From the NCBI GenBank assembly GCA_002842755.1, contig PHDU01000030.1, positions 1 through 39,679 on the forward strand: a DNA stretch of 39,679 nucleotides, written 5' to 3'. The notes under the pieces were generated by a model that did not search any database, had not been told where the DNA came from, and worked only from the letters and a program-made list of their open reading frames with translations. Position numbers and translations under genes: made by a program. The stretch is from Bacteroidetes bacterium HGW-Bacteroidetes-1 (GTDB lineage: Bacteria; Bacteroidota; Bacteroidia; Bacteroidales; F082). This document shows, one piece after another, positions 32,341-39,679 of the stretch (position 1 is the stretch's first letter; each line of letters opens with the position of its first letter).

Positions 32341-33417
32341 ATATCTGTCGATGCAGTTTAAATCGTTAAAAGCTGTTTTTAGTCGTTCAATCATTGTTTT
32401 TTCAGCTTCACGCAGCCATTTACGCGGGTCGTAATATTTTTTATTTGGGCTGTCTTCACCATCAGGATTTCCAATCTGAGCTTGTAGATAATCATGGTAT
32501 TTAATATCAAACAAACGAATACCATCCCAAAAAGCCCATTGGGTATCTGTATCGATATTCATTTTTACCACACCATAATTAAGTGATTCACGAATGAGTT
32601 CAGGCTCTGATCCTGATCCACCGTGGAAAACAAAATTTACAGGATTTGGCATGGTCTTCAATTTTTCCTGAATATGTTTTTGTGAGTTGAGTAGTATCTT
32701 TGGTTCCAGCTTCACATTTCCAGGCTTATAAACTCCATGGACGTTGCCAAAGGCGGCTGCAATAGTGAAACGGTCACTGATTGATTTCAATACGTCAAAT
32801 GCGCGGGCAACCTCAGCGGGTTGTGTATAAAGTCTTGCACTGTCAATATCTGAGTTGTCAACCCCATCTTCTTCACCACCTGTTATTCCAAGTTCAATTT
32901 CAAGTGTCATGCCCATTTTTGACATACGTTCGAGATAGCGTTTACATATTTCCAGATTTTCTTCAAGTGGCTCTTCCGAAAGGTCAAGCATATGAGAGCT
33001 GAACAAAGGTTTGCCAAATTGATTGAAATGTTTTTCACCTTCATCAAGGAGACCATCAATCCAGGGCAATAGCTTTTTTGCCGCATGATCGGTATGTAAA
33101 ATAACCGGGATGCCATACATTTCTGAAATTTGATGAACATGATTAGCGCCTGAAATAGCGCCGGCTATTGCTGCTTTCTCACCGCTATTCGATAAACCCT
33201 TTCCGGCGTAAAAGGCAGCCCCGCCGTTAGAGAATTGAATAATAACAGGTGAGTTGACATTTTGTGCTGCTTCAAGTACTGCATTAATAGAATTGGAACC
33301 TACTACATTCACAGCAGGAATAGCAAATTTTTCTGCTTTTGCTATATTGAAAATTTCCTGCAAAGCATCACCAGTTGCAACACCTGGAGCAACTTTTGTT
33401 GAAATTTTTTCTGACAT
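32338..33417 (-). CDS. fba: Class II fructose-bisphosphate aldolase
   Basis: This zinc enzyme splits fructose 1,6-bisphosphate into dihydroxyacetone phosphate and glyceraldehyde 3-phosphate in glycolysis and works in reverse in gluconeogenesis. At 359 residues it has the length of class IIA enzymes. Zinc ligands are visible in ILHTDHAAKK, GNVHGVYKPGNV and VFHGGSGSE. The substrate-binding NIDTDTQWAFWDG is intact. It is a single-gene unit with its own candidate promoter at 33497 and a terminator at its 3' end. Confidence 0.95.
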   Translation of the reverse strand: MSEKISTKVAPGVATGDALQEIFNIAKAEKFAIPAVNVVGSNSINAVLEAAQNVNSPVIIQFSNGGAAFYAGKGLSNSGEKAAIAGAISGANHVHQISEMYGIPVILHTDHAAKKLLPWIDGLLDEGEKHFNQFGKPLFSSHMLDLSEEPLEENLEICKRYLERMSKMGMTLEIELGITGGEEDGVDNSDIDSARLYTQPAEVARAFDVLKSISDRFTIAAAFGNVHGVYKPGNVKLEPKILLNSQKHIQEKLKTMPNPVNFVFHGGSGSEPELIRESLNYGVVKMNIDTDTQWAFWDGIRLFDIKYHDYLQAQIGNPDGEDSPNKKYYDPRKWLREAEKTMIERLKTAFNDLNCIDRY

Positions 33418-33496
33418 AATTTTCTGATATTTAGTTAAATAACAATTTCGTACAAGTACACCATGCGGTGTTATTGTCGTTTGTAAAATGAAGGAA

Positions 33497-33504
33497 CAAA
33501 GTTA
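33497..33504 (-). promoter_or_regulatory. Possible -7 element before fba
   Basis: On the minus strand this is TAACTTTG, matching TAnnTTTG, which leaves a leader of about 75 bases to the fba ATG (33417). It is 24 bases left of the 3' end of the hybrid kinase gene, inside the intergenic space. Confidence 0.45.
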
Positions 33505-33520
33505 CAAAAAAGGAATCAAA

Positions 33521-35389
33521 CTATGGTTTGGATTCGTTAATACTGTTATACTTGTCAAGCTGGTTTTTTATGATGGTCATCAGTTCATTTTTATTGATAG
33601 GTTTTGCAATGTAATCATCAAATCCGGCGTCAATAAATTTTTCCCGATCGCCAGCCATGGCATAGGCAGTCTGTGCAACGAAAGGTATATAGCGATATTC
33701 TTTATGCTGTTTTCTGATTTCTTTCATTAGTTTCACCCCGTCCCATGGCGAAGGCAAGTTGATATCAAAAAGCATAATTTGAAAAACGTGATTCTTTTTT
33801 ATACGTTCATTAATAATCTTCATGGTCTCATCACCATCAACAGCCATAACAACAGCGCCTGCTTTCTGAAGTATTTTCTGCAAAACAAGGCGATTCATGC
33901 GATCATCTTCAACAACAAAAATATCTAATGAACCTATTTGAGGCACATTGTTGTCCTGTCTGATTATTTTGGGAGCAAGGGCATGAGAAGCAATACATGG
34001 TATATAAATATCAACTGTAGTACCAACTGAACGAATGGACTGTATTTCAATACGGCCATTCATCAGGTCCATTAAACGTTTTGCAAGAGGCAGGCCTAAA
34101 CCAGCTCCCTGATATTGCCGTCCATAGCCCAGACTTTCCTGACGGAAAGCTTCAAACAAGTATTTCTTATAGTCATCATCCATGCCTACTCCGGTATCCT
34201 TCACGCGAATCTGAACTTCATTGCTTTGTTGCTGATAAGTACTGGTGATATTGATAAAACCAACTTGAGTATATTTAATTGAATTATCAACCACAATATT
34301 AATAACGCGCATCAGTTTAGCATTATCAGCCAAAACCTGAGGTATTTCATCTAGTTTCGACTTGAAAGATAAGCCTTTCTCATTGGCTGAAAAAAGGTAA
34401 AGATCAGTTATATTATTAATGATCTCATTGATAGAACATGGGTGGAGCTCCACTTCAAGATCATTTGCCTCTATACGGCTAATATCAATGATATTGGTAA
34501 GCAAATTGAGTAAACGGTCCCCACTTTGCTGGATTCCAACAGCATACTCAAACAATTCTTTGTTCTCTATCATAGCCAGCTCGGTTTCGAGTAAACTCGA
34601 AAACCCTATGATACCGTTGAGAGGCGTACGTATTTCGTGACTCATGTTAGCAAGAAATGCATTTTTAAGATAGTTGGCATCTTCGGCACGTTTTAATGCT
34701 TTTTTCAATTCCAGATCTTTGGCCCTGCTTCGTTGGAGTTCCTCTTCAAGTATCTTTGTTTTTTCTTGAATTCTTATTTCAATGTCAGCTTCCTGCTTAT
34801 TGAGACGGTCCCTTAAGAGTTGTAGTTCGCTATTCCTTTTCTCAGTTTTGATCTTTATTTGCTTTTTCCTGATAACGTAGAGAATAAAAACAATTGAGAA
34901 TAATAGAACACTCAAGAAAAGCAGTGTAATTTGAAATTTGGTGAGCGAAGCACCTTGCCTAATTTTCAGTTTTGCATTTTCGCTTTCGGTAAGTATATTA
35001 GTAATCTGAAAATTTATTTTATCATGCAATAAAGTTTCGTAGATAGAATGAGAATGTTTTGCTTTTTGAAGATAGAAAAGGGCGGAGTCAGTATTTCCCT
35101 CATTGTGCCACACTTCTGCAAGAAGAAATAAAGCCTTTGCTCTATCATCTGCTTGAAATAAGGTGTCGCCCGATAAAGAAGCTTCCTGCAGATATTTTTT
35201 TTGTAAATCAGTTGAAATATCGGCAGCAATCTGGGCCATTTGAATCAAATATTTAACTTTCAGACTATCGTTAATTTCCTCAAGCTTTTGCTCAAGACTA
35301 TCTAAATGCATCACACGCTGGGTTGATTGCCCATTCAAATAAGCAACAGGAATCAAAGCAAGAAAGATTAGAAAGGCGATTTGTTTCAT
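33521..35389 (-). CDS. Hybrid histidine kinase with exported sensor region
   Basis: This 622-residue protein has a signal or anchor sequence (about 1-20), an exported region with TPR-like helices (about 40-145), one membrane segment (about 153-173) and a long coiled coil (175-240). A HisKA domain follows with His251 in [23 protein letters not shown]. The HATPase has [16 protein letters not shown] and [14 protein letters not shown]-terminal receiver has Asp542 in [12 protein letters not shown] and Lys597 in DYIAKPI. The phosphorelay target is not encoded nearby. Kinases with TPR sensors are frequent in Bacteroidota, and the signal is unknown. Confidence 0.9.
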   Translation of the reverse strand: MKQIAFLIFLALIPVAYLNGQSTQRVMHLDSLEQKLEEINDSLKVKYLIQMAQIAADISTDLQKKYLQEASLSGDTLFQADDRAKALFLLAEVWHNEGNTDSALFYLQKAKHSHSIYETLLHDKINFQITNILTESENAKLKIRQGASLTKFQITLLFLSVLLFSIVFILYVIRKKQIKIKTEKRNSELQLLRDRLNKQEADIEIRIQEKTKILEEELQRSRAKDLELKKALKRAEDANYLKNAFLANMSHEIRTPLNGIIGFSSLLETELAMIENKELFEYAVGIQQSGDRLLNLLTNIIDISRIEANDLEVELHPCSINEIINNITDLYLFSANEKGLSFKSKLDEIPQVLADNAKLMRVINIVVDNSIKYTQVGFINITSTYQQQSNEVQIRVKDTGVGMDDDYKKYLFEAFRQESLGYGRQYQGAGLGLPLAKRLMDLMNGRIEIQSIRSVGTTVDIYIPCIASHALAPKIIRQDNNVPQIGSLDIFVVEDDRMNRLVLQKILQKAGAVVMAVDGDETMKIINERIKKNHVFQIMLFDINLPSPWDGVKLMKEIRKQHKEYRYIPFVAQTAYAMAGDREKFIDAGFDDYIAKPINKNELMTIIKNQLDKYNSINESKP

Positions 35390-35718
35390 AAATAATATTT
35401 TAGGTAGTAAAATAATGACTCATGGGTTCATAATTACTTGTTTTATACCTGAAAATGTGAGTTTGATACAAGTAAACATTGCGGATATTTACCTTATTCA
35501 CCCAAAGCAAAAGTAGCTTTCTTTATGATAAAACACAACTACAAATGACATAGACATTTGATGAAAATCATAGAATTAGTAACAATTGTAGGTCAAAATG
35601 GTACGCAAATTCGCAATGCCTTTATTTAGTCTAAATTATCACATCTAAGAAATTGACTATATTTACCCACTTTTTTTGTGCTTATTTTTTTAAAAATGCA
35701 AAATATAAAACCTCTTAT
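35390..35718. promoter_or_regulatory. Divergent intergenic region between the hybrid kinase and accC
   Basis: No gene is seen in these 329 AT-rich bases. A minus-strand TACTTTTG at 35508-35515 matches the -7 consensus and could serve the hybrid kinase with a leader of about 115 bases. No exact match was found for the rightward carboxylase operon, whose promoter must deviate from consensus. An in-frame TTG at 35653 extends the accC frame but has no family similarity. Confidence 0.45.
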
Positions 35719-37227
35719 ATGATCAAAAAAGTGCTTGTAGCCAACCGTGGTGAAATTGCTGTCAGGGTGATGCGCTCATGCCGCGAGTTGGGTATCAAAA
35801 CAGTAGCTGTTTATTCCGACGTTGATCGCAAATCAATGCATGTACGTTATGCGGATGAGGCCTATTTTATTGGTCCTGCGCCCTCATCTGAGAGTTATTT
35901 AAGAATGGATAAAATAATGGAGGTGGCAAAACTTTCCGGCGCTGATGCCATCCATCCCGGTTACGGCTTTCTTTCAGAAAACGCTAATTTTTCTCGTTTA
36001 TGTGAAAAGGAGGGAGTCATCTTCATTGGACCATCCCCCTATGCGATTGATACGATGGGCGATAAAATTACTGCACGCAAAACTATGATTGCAGCTGGTG
36101 TTCCCGTTGTTCCGGGCACAACTGAGCCAATAAAGGATTTAAAGACTGCAGTGAAAATTATCATGGAAATAGGTTTACCTGTTATGATCAAAGCAAGTGC
36201 AGGTGGTGGTGGAAAAGGGATGCGTCTTGTAAAACGGGAAGAAGATATTGTGAACGCAGTCAGCTCAGCCCGATCAGAAGCCAAGACTGCTTTTGGCGAC
36301 GATGCTGTTTATATAGAGAAGTATATTTCATCTCCTCATCATATTGAATTTCAAGTGTTGGGTGATAAGCACGGAAATGTAGTTCATCTGTTTGAGCGTG
36401 AATGTTCAGTACAAAGACGACATCAAAAAGTGGTAGAAGAAACCCCATCTCCTATTATGACACAAGAAATAAGGATGAAGATGGGTGAGGCAGCTGTAGC
36501 AGCTGCAAAAGCGGTAGATTATTATGGTGCCGGAACGATTGAGTTTATCGTGGATGACAATCTGAACTATTACTTCCTGGAGATGAACACCCGGCTTCAG
36601 GTTGAGCATCCTATCACCGAACGCGTGGTAGGAGTCGATCTGGTCAAGCAGCAAATCAATATTGCAGATGGGTTGCCCTTAATTTTCAAACAGGAAGAAC
36701 TTCATCAGCATGGCCATGCCATTGAAGTACGTATTTATGCCGAAGATCCCGACAATAATTTCATGCCTTCACCTGGTATTATCAAACACATTACCGAGCC
36801 ACTGGGGTTAGGAGTGCGCCATGATGGTTATGCTTACGAAGGCTATGAAATTCCAATGTATTACGACCCAATGATTTCTAAACTCATCGTTTGGGCCGAA
36901 ACCAGACAAGAAGCCATTTCAAGATTGAAACGCGCTTTGTATGCCTACAAAATTACCGGAGTTAAAACATCTATTCCGTATCTGAGTCGTATCCTTGATG
37001 TTCCTGCATTTGTTGAAGGACGATACAACACACATTTTATTGAAGAAAATCAACAATATCTTTTGCCCAGACAGGGTTGTACGGATCGTTGTATGGATGT
37101 TGCCGCAATAACTGCGTTCGTAGATTATATTAACAAGCTTGAGAGGCTTCAGCCGGATAAACCAGCCAAACATCTCGGTAACAACTGGAAGGATTTAGGC
37201 CGAAAACGTTCTGTACTTCGTTATTGA
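35719..37227 (+). CDS. accC: Biotin carboxylase subunit of acyl-CoA carboxylase
   Basis: This enzyme uses ATP and bicarbonate to carboxylate biotin on the carrier protein. From ATG 35719 (MIKKVLVANRGEIAVRVMRS) it has 502 residues, slightly longer than bacterial AccC and typical of the acyl-CoA carboxylase form. The ATP-grasp glycine loop KASAGGGGKGMRLV, HHIEFQVLGDKHGN, ERECSVQRRHQKVVEE and FLEMNTRLQVEHPITE are intact. It is the first gene of a three-gene operon. The carrier gene follows 22 bases later. Confidence 0.94.
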   Translation: MIKKVLVANRGEIAVRVMRSCRELGIKTVAVYSDVDRKSMHVRYADEAYFIGPAPSSESYLRMDKIMEVAKLSGADAIHPGYGFLSENANFSRLCEKEGVIFIGPSPYAIDTMGDKITARKTMIAAGVPVVPGTTEPIKDLKTAVKIIMEIGLPVMIKASAGGGGKGMRLVKREEDIVNAVSSARSEAKTAFGDDAVYIEKYISSPHHIEFQVLGDKHGNVVHLFERECSVQRRHQKVVEETPSPIMTQEIRMKMGEAAVAAAKAVDYYGAGTIEFIVDDNLNYYFLEMNTRLQVEHPITERVVGVDLVKQQINIADGLPLIFKQEELHQHGHAIEVRIYAEDPDNNFMPSPGIIKHITEPLGLGVRHDGYAYEGYEIPMYYDPMISKLIVWAETRQEAISRLKRALYAYKITGVKTSIPYLSRILDVPAFVEGRYNTHFIEENQQYLLPRQGCTDRCMDVAAITAFVDYINKLERLQPDKPAKHLGNNWKDLGRKRSVLRY

Positions 37228-37249
37228 TTAAACAATTAGCATCTTAAAT

Positions 37250-37756
37250 ATGTCATACGAAATTAAAATCAACAACCGGTTATCAACCATAGAATTGCTA
37301 AGAAAGGATGGTTCAAATTATCAGATAGCTATCGACAATAAAGTATATGAGCTTGATGTTGCCGAAGTTGAAAATGGTGTTTACAGTATTTTGCTTGATA
37401 ATATTTCATTTAATGTTGAGCTGGTAGAAGGACGAAATAGTAAATCCTATATAGTGAATACACTTTATGAAACTTTTGGTGTAGAGATCATCGATGCTGA
37501 AGCAAAATATCTCATGAGCCGTCGGAAGGATGAAGGTGAAGATACAAACGTTATAGTATCGCCCATGCCCGGTAAAGTGGTAAAGATTCTCTGCAATGAA
37601 GGCGATCATGTCAAGGCAGGTGACACAGTGATTATAGTTTCTGCAATGAAAATGGAAAGTGAGTACAAAGTGAAGCAGGACAGAATAATCAAACGTATTT
37701 TGGTCAAAGAAGGAGACACAGTGAAAGGTGATCAACCTATGGTTGTAATTGAATAA
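37250..37756 (+). CDS. Biotin carboxyl carrier subunit
   Basis: This 168-residue protein has a C-terminal biotinyl domain (about 100-168) with Lys134 in the SAMKMES sequence, which will carry biotin, and SPMPGKVVKILCNEGDHVKAGD before it. The N-terminal part (about 1-85) is a small beta-rich domain as seen in acyl-CoA carboxylase carriers and may bind the partner subunits. It sits between the carboxylase and carboxyltransferase genes (22- and 6-base gaps), as expected for a complex assembled from the three. Confidence 0.92.
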   Translation: MSYEIKINNRLSTIELLRKDGSNYQIAIDNKVYELDVAEVENGVYSILLDNISFNVELVEGRNSKSYIVNTLYETFGVEIIDAEAKYLMSRRKDEGEDTNVIVSPMPGKVVKILCNEGDHVKAGDTVIIVSAMKMESEYKVKQDRIIKRILVKEGDTVKGDQPMVVIE

Positions 37757-37762
37757 ATCGAA

Positions 37763-39319
37763 ATGAAACAAAAAAATCAGGCAATGTCAGCACACCACAA
37801 ATTTAATCAGCTCGAAGAAAACAATCGCCTTGCCGAAATGGGTGGAGGTGAAGATAGAATTTTAAAGCAGCACAATGCAGGTCGCAAAACAGCGCGCGAG
37901 CGCATTCAGGATTTACTCGACCCAAGCTCTTTTGTCGAAATCGATAAGTTTGTTACCCACCGTACTACCGATTTTGATATGGATAAGCAAAAGTTTCTTG
38001 GAGACGGTGTTGTAACGGGTTATGGAAAAATAGACGGCCGCTTGATGTATGTCTTTGCTCAGGATTTTACCGTTTTTGGTGGATCGCTTAGCAGGGCAAA
38101 TGCAGATAAAATTGTGAAGATTATGGATCTCGCAATGAAAATGGGCGCTCCCGTAATTGGTTTAAACGATTCAGGTGGTGCGCGTATTCAGGAAGGTGTA
38201 GAAAGTTTGGGAGGATATGCAGATATTTTTTACAGGAATGTATTGTCTTCCGGAGTTATCCCGCAAATTAGCGCAATACTTGGCCCATGCGCAGGAGGAG
38301 CCGTTTATTCACCGGCTATTACTGATTTTATTATGATGGTCAAAGATACTTCTTACATGTTTGTGACCGGCCCTGATGTTATCAAAACTGTTACACATGA
38401 AGAGGTAACAAAGGAAGATCTGGGAGGAGCGGTGACACATAATAGTAAAAGTGGAGTAGCACACCTGCTTGCAAACGATGATAGTCAGGCCATGATGATG
38501 GTACGCGAACTGATGAGTTTTTTGCCATCAAACAATATGGAAGATCCTCCGGTGAAAGTTTGCTCTGATAATATTTACCGTGAGGATGAAAGCCTCAATA
38601 CGATCGTGCCTGATGATCCAAACAAGCCATATGATATGCACGAGATAATTACCCGTGTAATTGATGACCGTCATTTTTTTGAAATACAGCCTTATTATGC
38701 AAAAAATATCATTGTGGGATTTGCAAGATTAGGAGGTAAACCAGTAGGGATTGTTGCCAATCAACCAGCTGTTTTTGCAGGTGTACTTGATATTGACAGC
38801 TCTGTAAAAGCAGCTCGATTTGTGCGATTTTGCGATGCATTCAACATCCCTTTGATTACTTTTGAGGATGTGCCAGGATTCCTTCCGGGTACAACCCAGG
38901 AGTTTGGTGGTATCATTAAACATGGAGCAAAACTATTGTACGCTTTTGCTGAAGCTACTGTACCAAAAATAACTGTTATCACCCGAAAAGCTTACGGAGG
39001 GGCGTATGATGTGATGTCGAGCAAGCATATTGGTGCAGATATGAACTTTGCTTTTCCGACTGCAGAAATAGCTGTAATGGGACCTGAGGGTGCCGTTAAT
39101 ATTATTTACAAGAACAAACTCGGCGAAGAAGAACGACTGGAAGCTATTGCTGATTACCGCAAGCGCTTTGCAAGCCCATACAAAGCCGCTGCGTTGGGTT
39201 ATATTGACGAAATAATACATCCGCGTCAGACACGTATGAAGCTTATTCAGGCATTGGAAATGGCACAAAATAAAGTCGTTATCAGGCCAGCTAAGAAACA
39301 CGGAAATATTCCTTTGTAA
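37763..39319 (+). CDS. Acyl-CoA carboxyltransferase subunit (propionyl-CoA carboxylase beta type)
   Basis: This 518-residue enzyme moves the carboxyl group from biotin to an acyl-CoA, most likely propionyl-CoA (giving methylmalonyl-CoA) and possibly acetyl-CoA. Hallmarks are [53 protein letters not shown], and the C-terminal [24 protein letters not shown] and [14 protein letters not shown]. No sodium-pump membrane subunit is nearby, so a methylmalonyl-CoA decarboxylase pump is less likely, though the subunit type is shared. An alternative Met seven codons in is possible. An insertion sequence follows 110 bases later. Confidence 0.92.
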   Translation: MKQKNQAMSAHHKFNQLEENNRLAEMGGGEDRILKQHNAGRKTARERIQDLLDPSSFVEIDKFVTHRTTDFDMDKQKFLGDGVVTGYGKIDGRLMYVFAQDFTVFGGSLSRANADKIVKIMDLAMKMGAPVIGLNDSGGARIQEGVESLGGYADIFYRNVLSSGVIPQISAILGPCAGGAVYSPAITDFIMMVKDTSYMFVTGPDVIKTVTHEEVTKEDLGGAVTHNSKSGVAHLLANDDSQAMMMVRELMSFLPSNNMEDPPVKVCSDNIYREDESLNTIVPDDPNKPYDMHEIITRVIDDRHFFEIQPYYAKNIIVGFARLGGKPVGIVANQPAVFAGVLDIDSSVKAARFVRFCDAFNIPLITFEDVPGFLPGTTQEFGGIIKHGAKLLYAFAEATVPKITVITRKAYGGAYDVMSSKHIGADMNFAFPTAEIAVMGPEGAVNIIYKNKLGEEERLEAIADYRKRFASPYKAAALGYIDEIIHPRQTRMKLIQALEMAQNKVVIRPAKKHGNIPL

Positions 39320-39367
39320 AATAGATCCAATAACAATAGCGTCCTAAACGTTTAAAAAAACAATAAA

Positions 39368-39429
39368 GAGAGAAAGAATTTCAGTAACTCAAATAACTTT
39401 GAGGTGCTCTAACAAAAAAACTTTCTCTC
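39368..39429 (+). promoter_or_regulatory. Inverted repeat and internal promoter before the transposase
   Basis: GAGAGAAAG (39368-39376) is the exact complement of CTTTCTCTC (39421-39429), and the second arm touches the ATG. Between them lie a smaller hairpin CTCAAA/TTTGAG and a -7 element TAACTTTG (39394-39401). A transcript entering from outside would contain both arms and could hide the start region. A transcript from the internal promoter would lack the first arm. This resembles the protection against read-through transcription known in several insertion sequences. The spacer 39320-39367 holds nothing else I recognise. Confidence 0.5.
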
Positions 39430-39679
39430 ATGTCAAAAATAAACTTATTCTCTCAGATTATATCAAAACTTGACCGACTTTCTTTCAAGAAATTGGTTTT
39501 GAAAAAACAGACAGACAAACATCAAAAAGGCTATAACAGTTGGACACACCTTGTATCAATGTTATTTTGTCAGTTCGCAAAAAGTCAATCTGTTCGAGAT
39601 ATAAGTAATGGGTTACGTTCAGCCACTGGCAATCTAAATCACCTTGGCATACAGAAAGCCCCTTCAAAATCTACTATCA
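39430..39679 (+). CDS. IS4-type transposase, N-terminal part (DUF4372-like), cut by window end
   Basis: An ATG at 39430 opens a frame that runs off the window, 83 residues visible. It begins MSKINLFSQIISKLDRLSF and continues with YNSWTHLVSMLFCQFAKSQSVRDIS and LNHLGIQKAPSKSTI. These match the DUF4372 N-terminus found in IS4-family transposases of Bacteroidota: a Trp, a CQ/GQ motif, an RDI segment, then HLG and the SKST ending. The DDE catalytic part lies beyond the window, so integrity cannot be judged. The left end of the element is probably within 39330-39368, but no terminal repeat could be identified without the right end. Confidence 0.85.
   Translation, partial: MSKINLFSQIISKLDRLSFKKLVLKKQTDKHQKGYNSWTHLVSMLFCQFAKSQSVRDISNGLRSATGNLNHLGIQKAPSKSTI

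Noticed and set aside
35653-35718. Upstream TTG start of accC
   Set aside because: The extra 22 residues lack similarity to biotin carboxylases; MIKKVLVANRGEIA at 35719 is the family N-terminus.
37406-37771. 121-residue minus-strand ORF in the biotin carrier gene
   Set aside because: It is antisense to the whole conserved biotinyl domain, with no family similarity.
38933-39301. 122-residue minus-strand ORF in the carboxyltransferase gene
   Set aside because: It is antisense to the conserved C-terminal catalytic region; a shadow frame.
37763-39319. Sodium-pumping methylmalonyl-CoA or oxaloacetate decarboxylase
   Set aside because: The carboxyltransferase subunit alone cannot tell these apart, but a complete biotin carboxylase is in the operon and no membrane pump subunit is present, which favours a carboxylase.

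Overview
The window looks like chromosomal DNA of a member of the Bacteroidota, probably a free-living or environmental one. The evidence is AT-rich sequence, promoters of the TAnnTTTG type in front of many genes, a type IX secretion (T9SS) C-terminal sorting domain, an outer-membrane barrel protein, a carotenoid cluster, and a conserved cytosolic protein family well known from this phylum. The species cannot be named from the sequence alone.

Layout. At 262-3216 lie an S41 processing peptidase and a PAS/NarL-type histidine kinase. At 3253-6351 are purN, a conserved protein of unknown function (4048) with ppnP behind it, and an RNA ligase-like phosphodiesterase (thpR). At 6448 a tRNA-Ala(GGC) begins. 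A 7.3 kb insertion (6479-13816) is bounded by an exact 45-bp repeat of the tRNA 3' part. It carries one leftward operon: an XRE regulator, a type III Mod methylase, a type III Res nuclease/helicase, two small proteins of unknown function, and an AlbA_2/Schlafen-type ATPase. No integrase is visible. Next come a secreted tricorn-like protease (13986-17270), a MORN-repeat protein, and a leftward carotenoid cluster (18242-21527: lycopene cyclase, CruF-like protein, phytoene desaturase, DUF2237).

After that come an OmpR-type two-component pair (21729-23476), a T9SS cargo protein, a polyprenyl diphosphate synthase, a radical SAM protein followed by a small helical-repeat protein, and an outer-membrane barrel protein. 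A leftward ruvB-queG-redoxin operon ends at 27355. Two tandem-domain UspA proteins flank a SPOR-domain protein (30113-32277). They are followed by class II fructose-bisphosphate aldolase and a hybrid histidine kinase, both leftward. The last operon encodes a biotin-dependent acyl-CoA carboxylase: biotin carboxylase, biotin carrier and carboxyltransferase (35719-39319). The window ends inside an IS4-type transposase with a DUF4372-like N-terminus.

How the parts relate. Most of the window is housekeeping: purine synthesis, queuosine, recombination, glycolysis, isoprenoids/carotenoids and acyl-CoA carboxylation. The accessory part is the tRNA-Ala island, whose single operon looks like a defence cassette: type III restriction-modification, its regulator, and a co-transcribed ATPase with two unknown small proteins. 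It is the best candidate here for an undescribed system.
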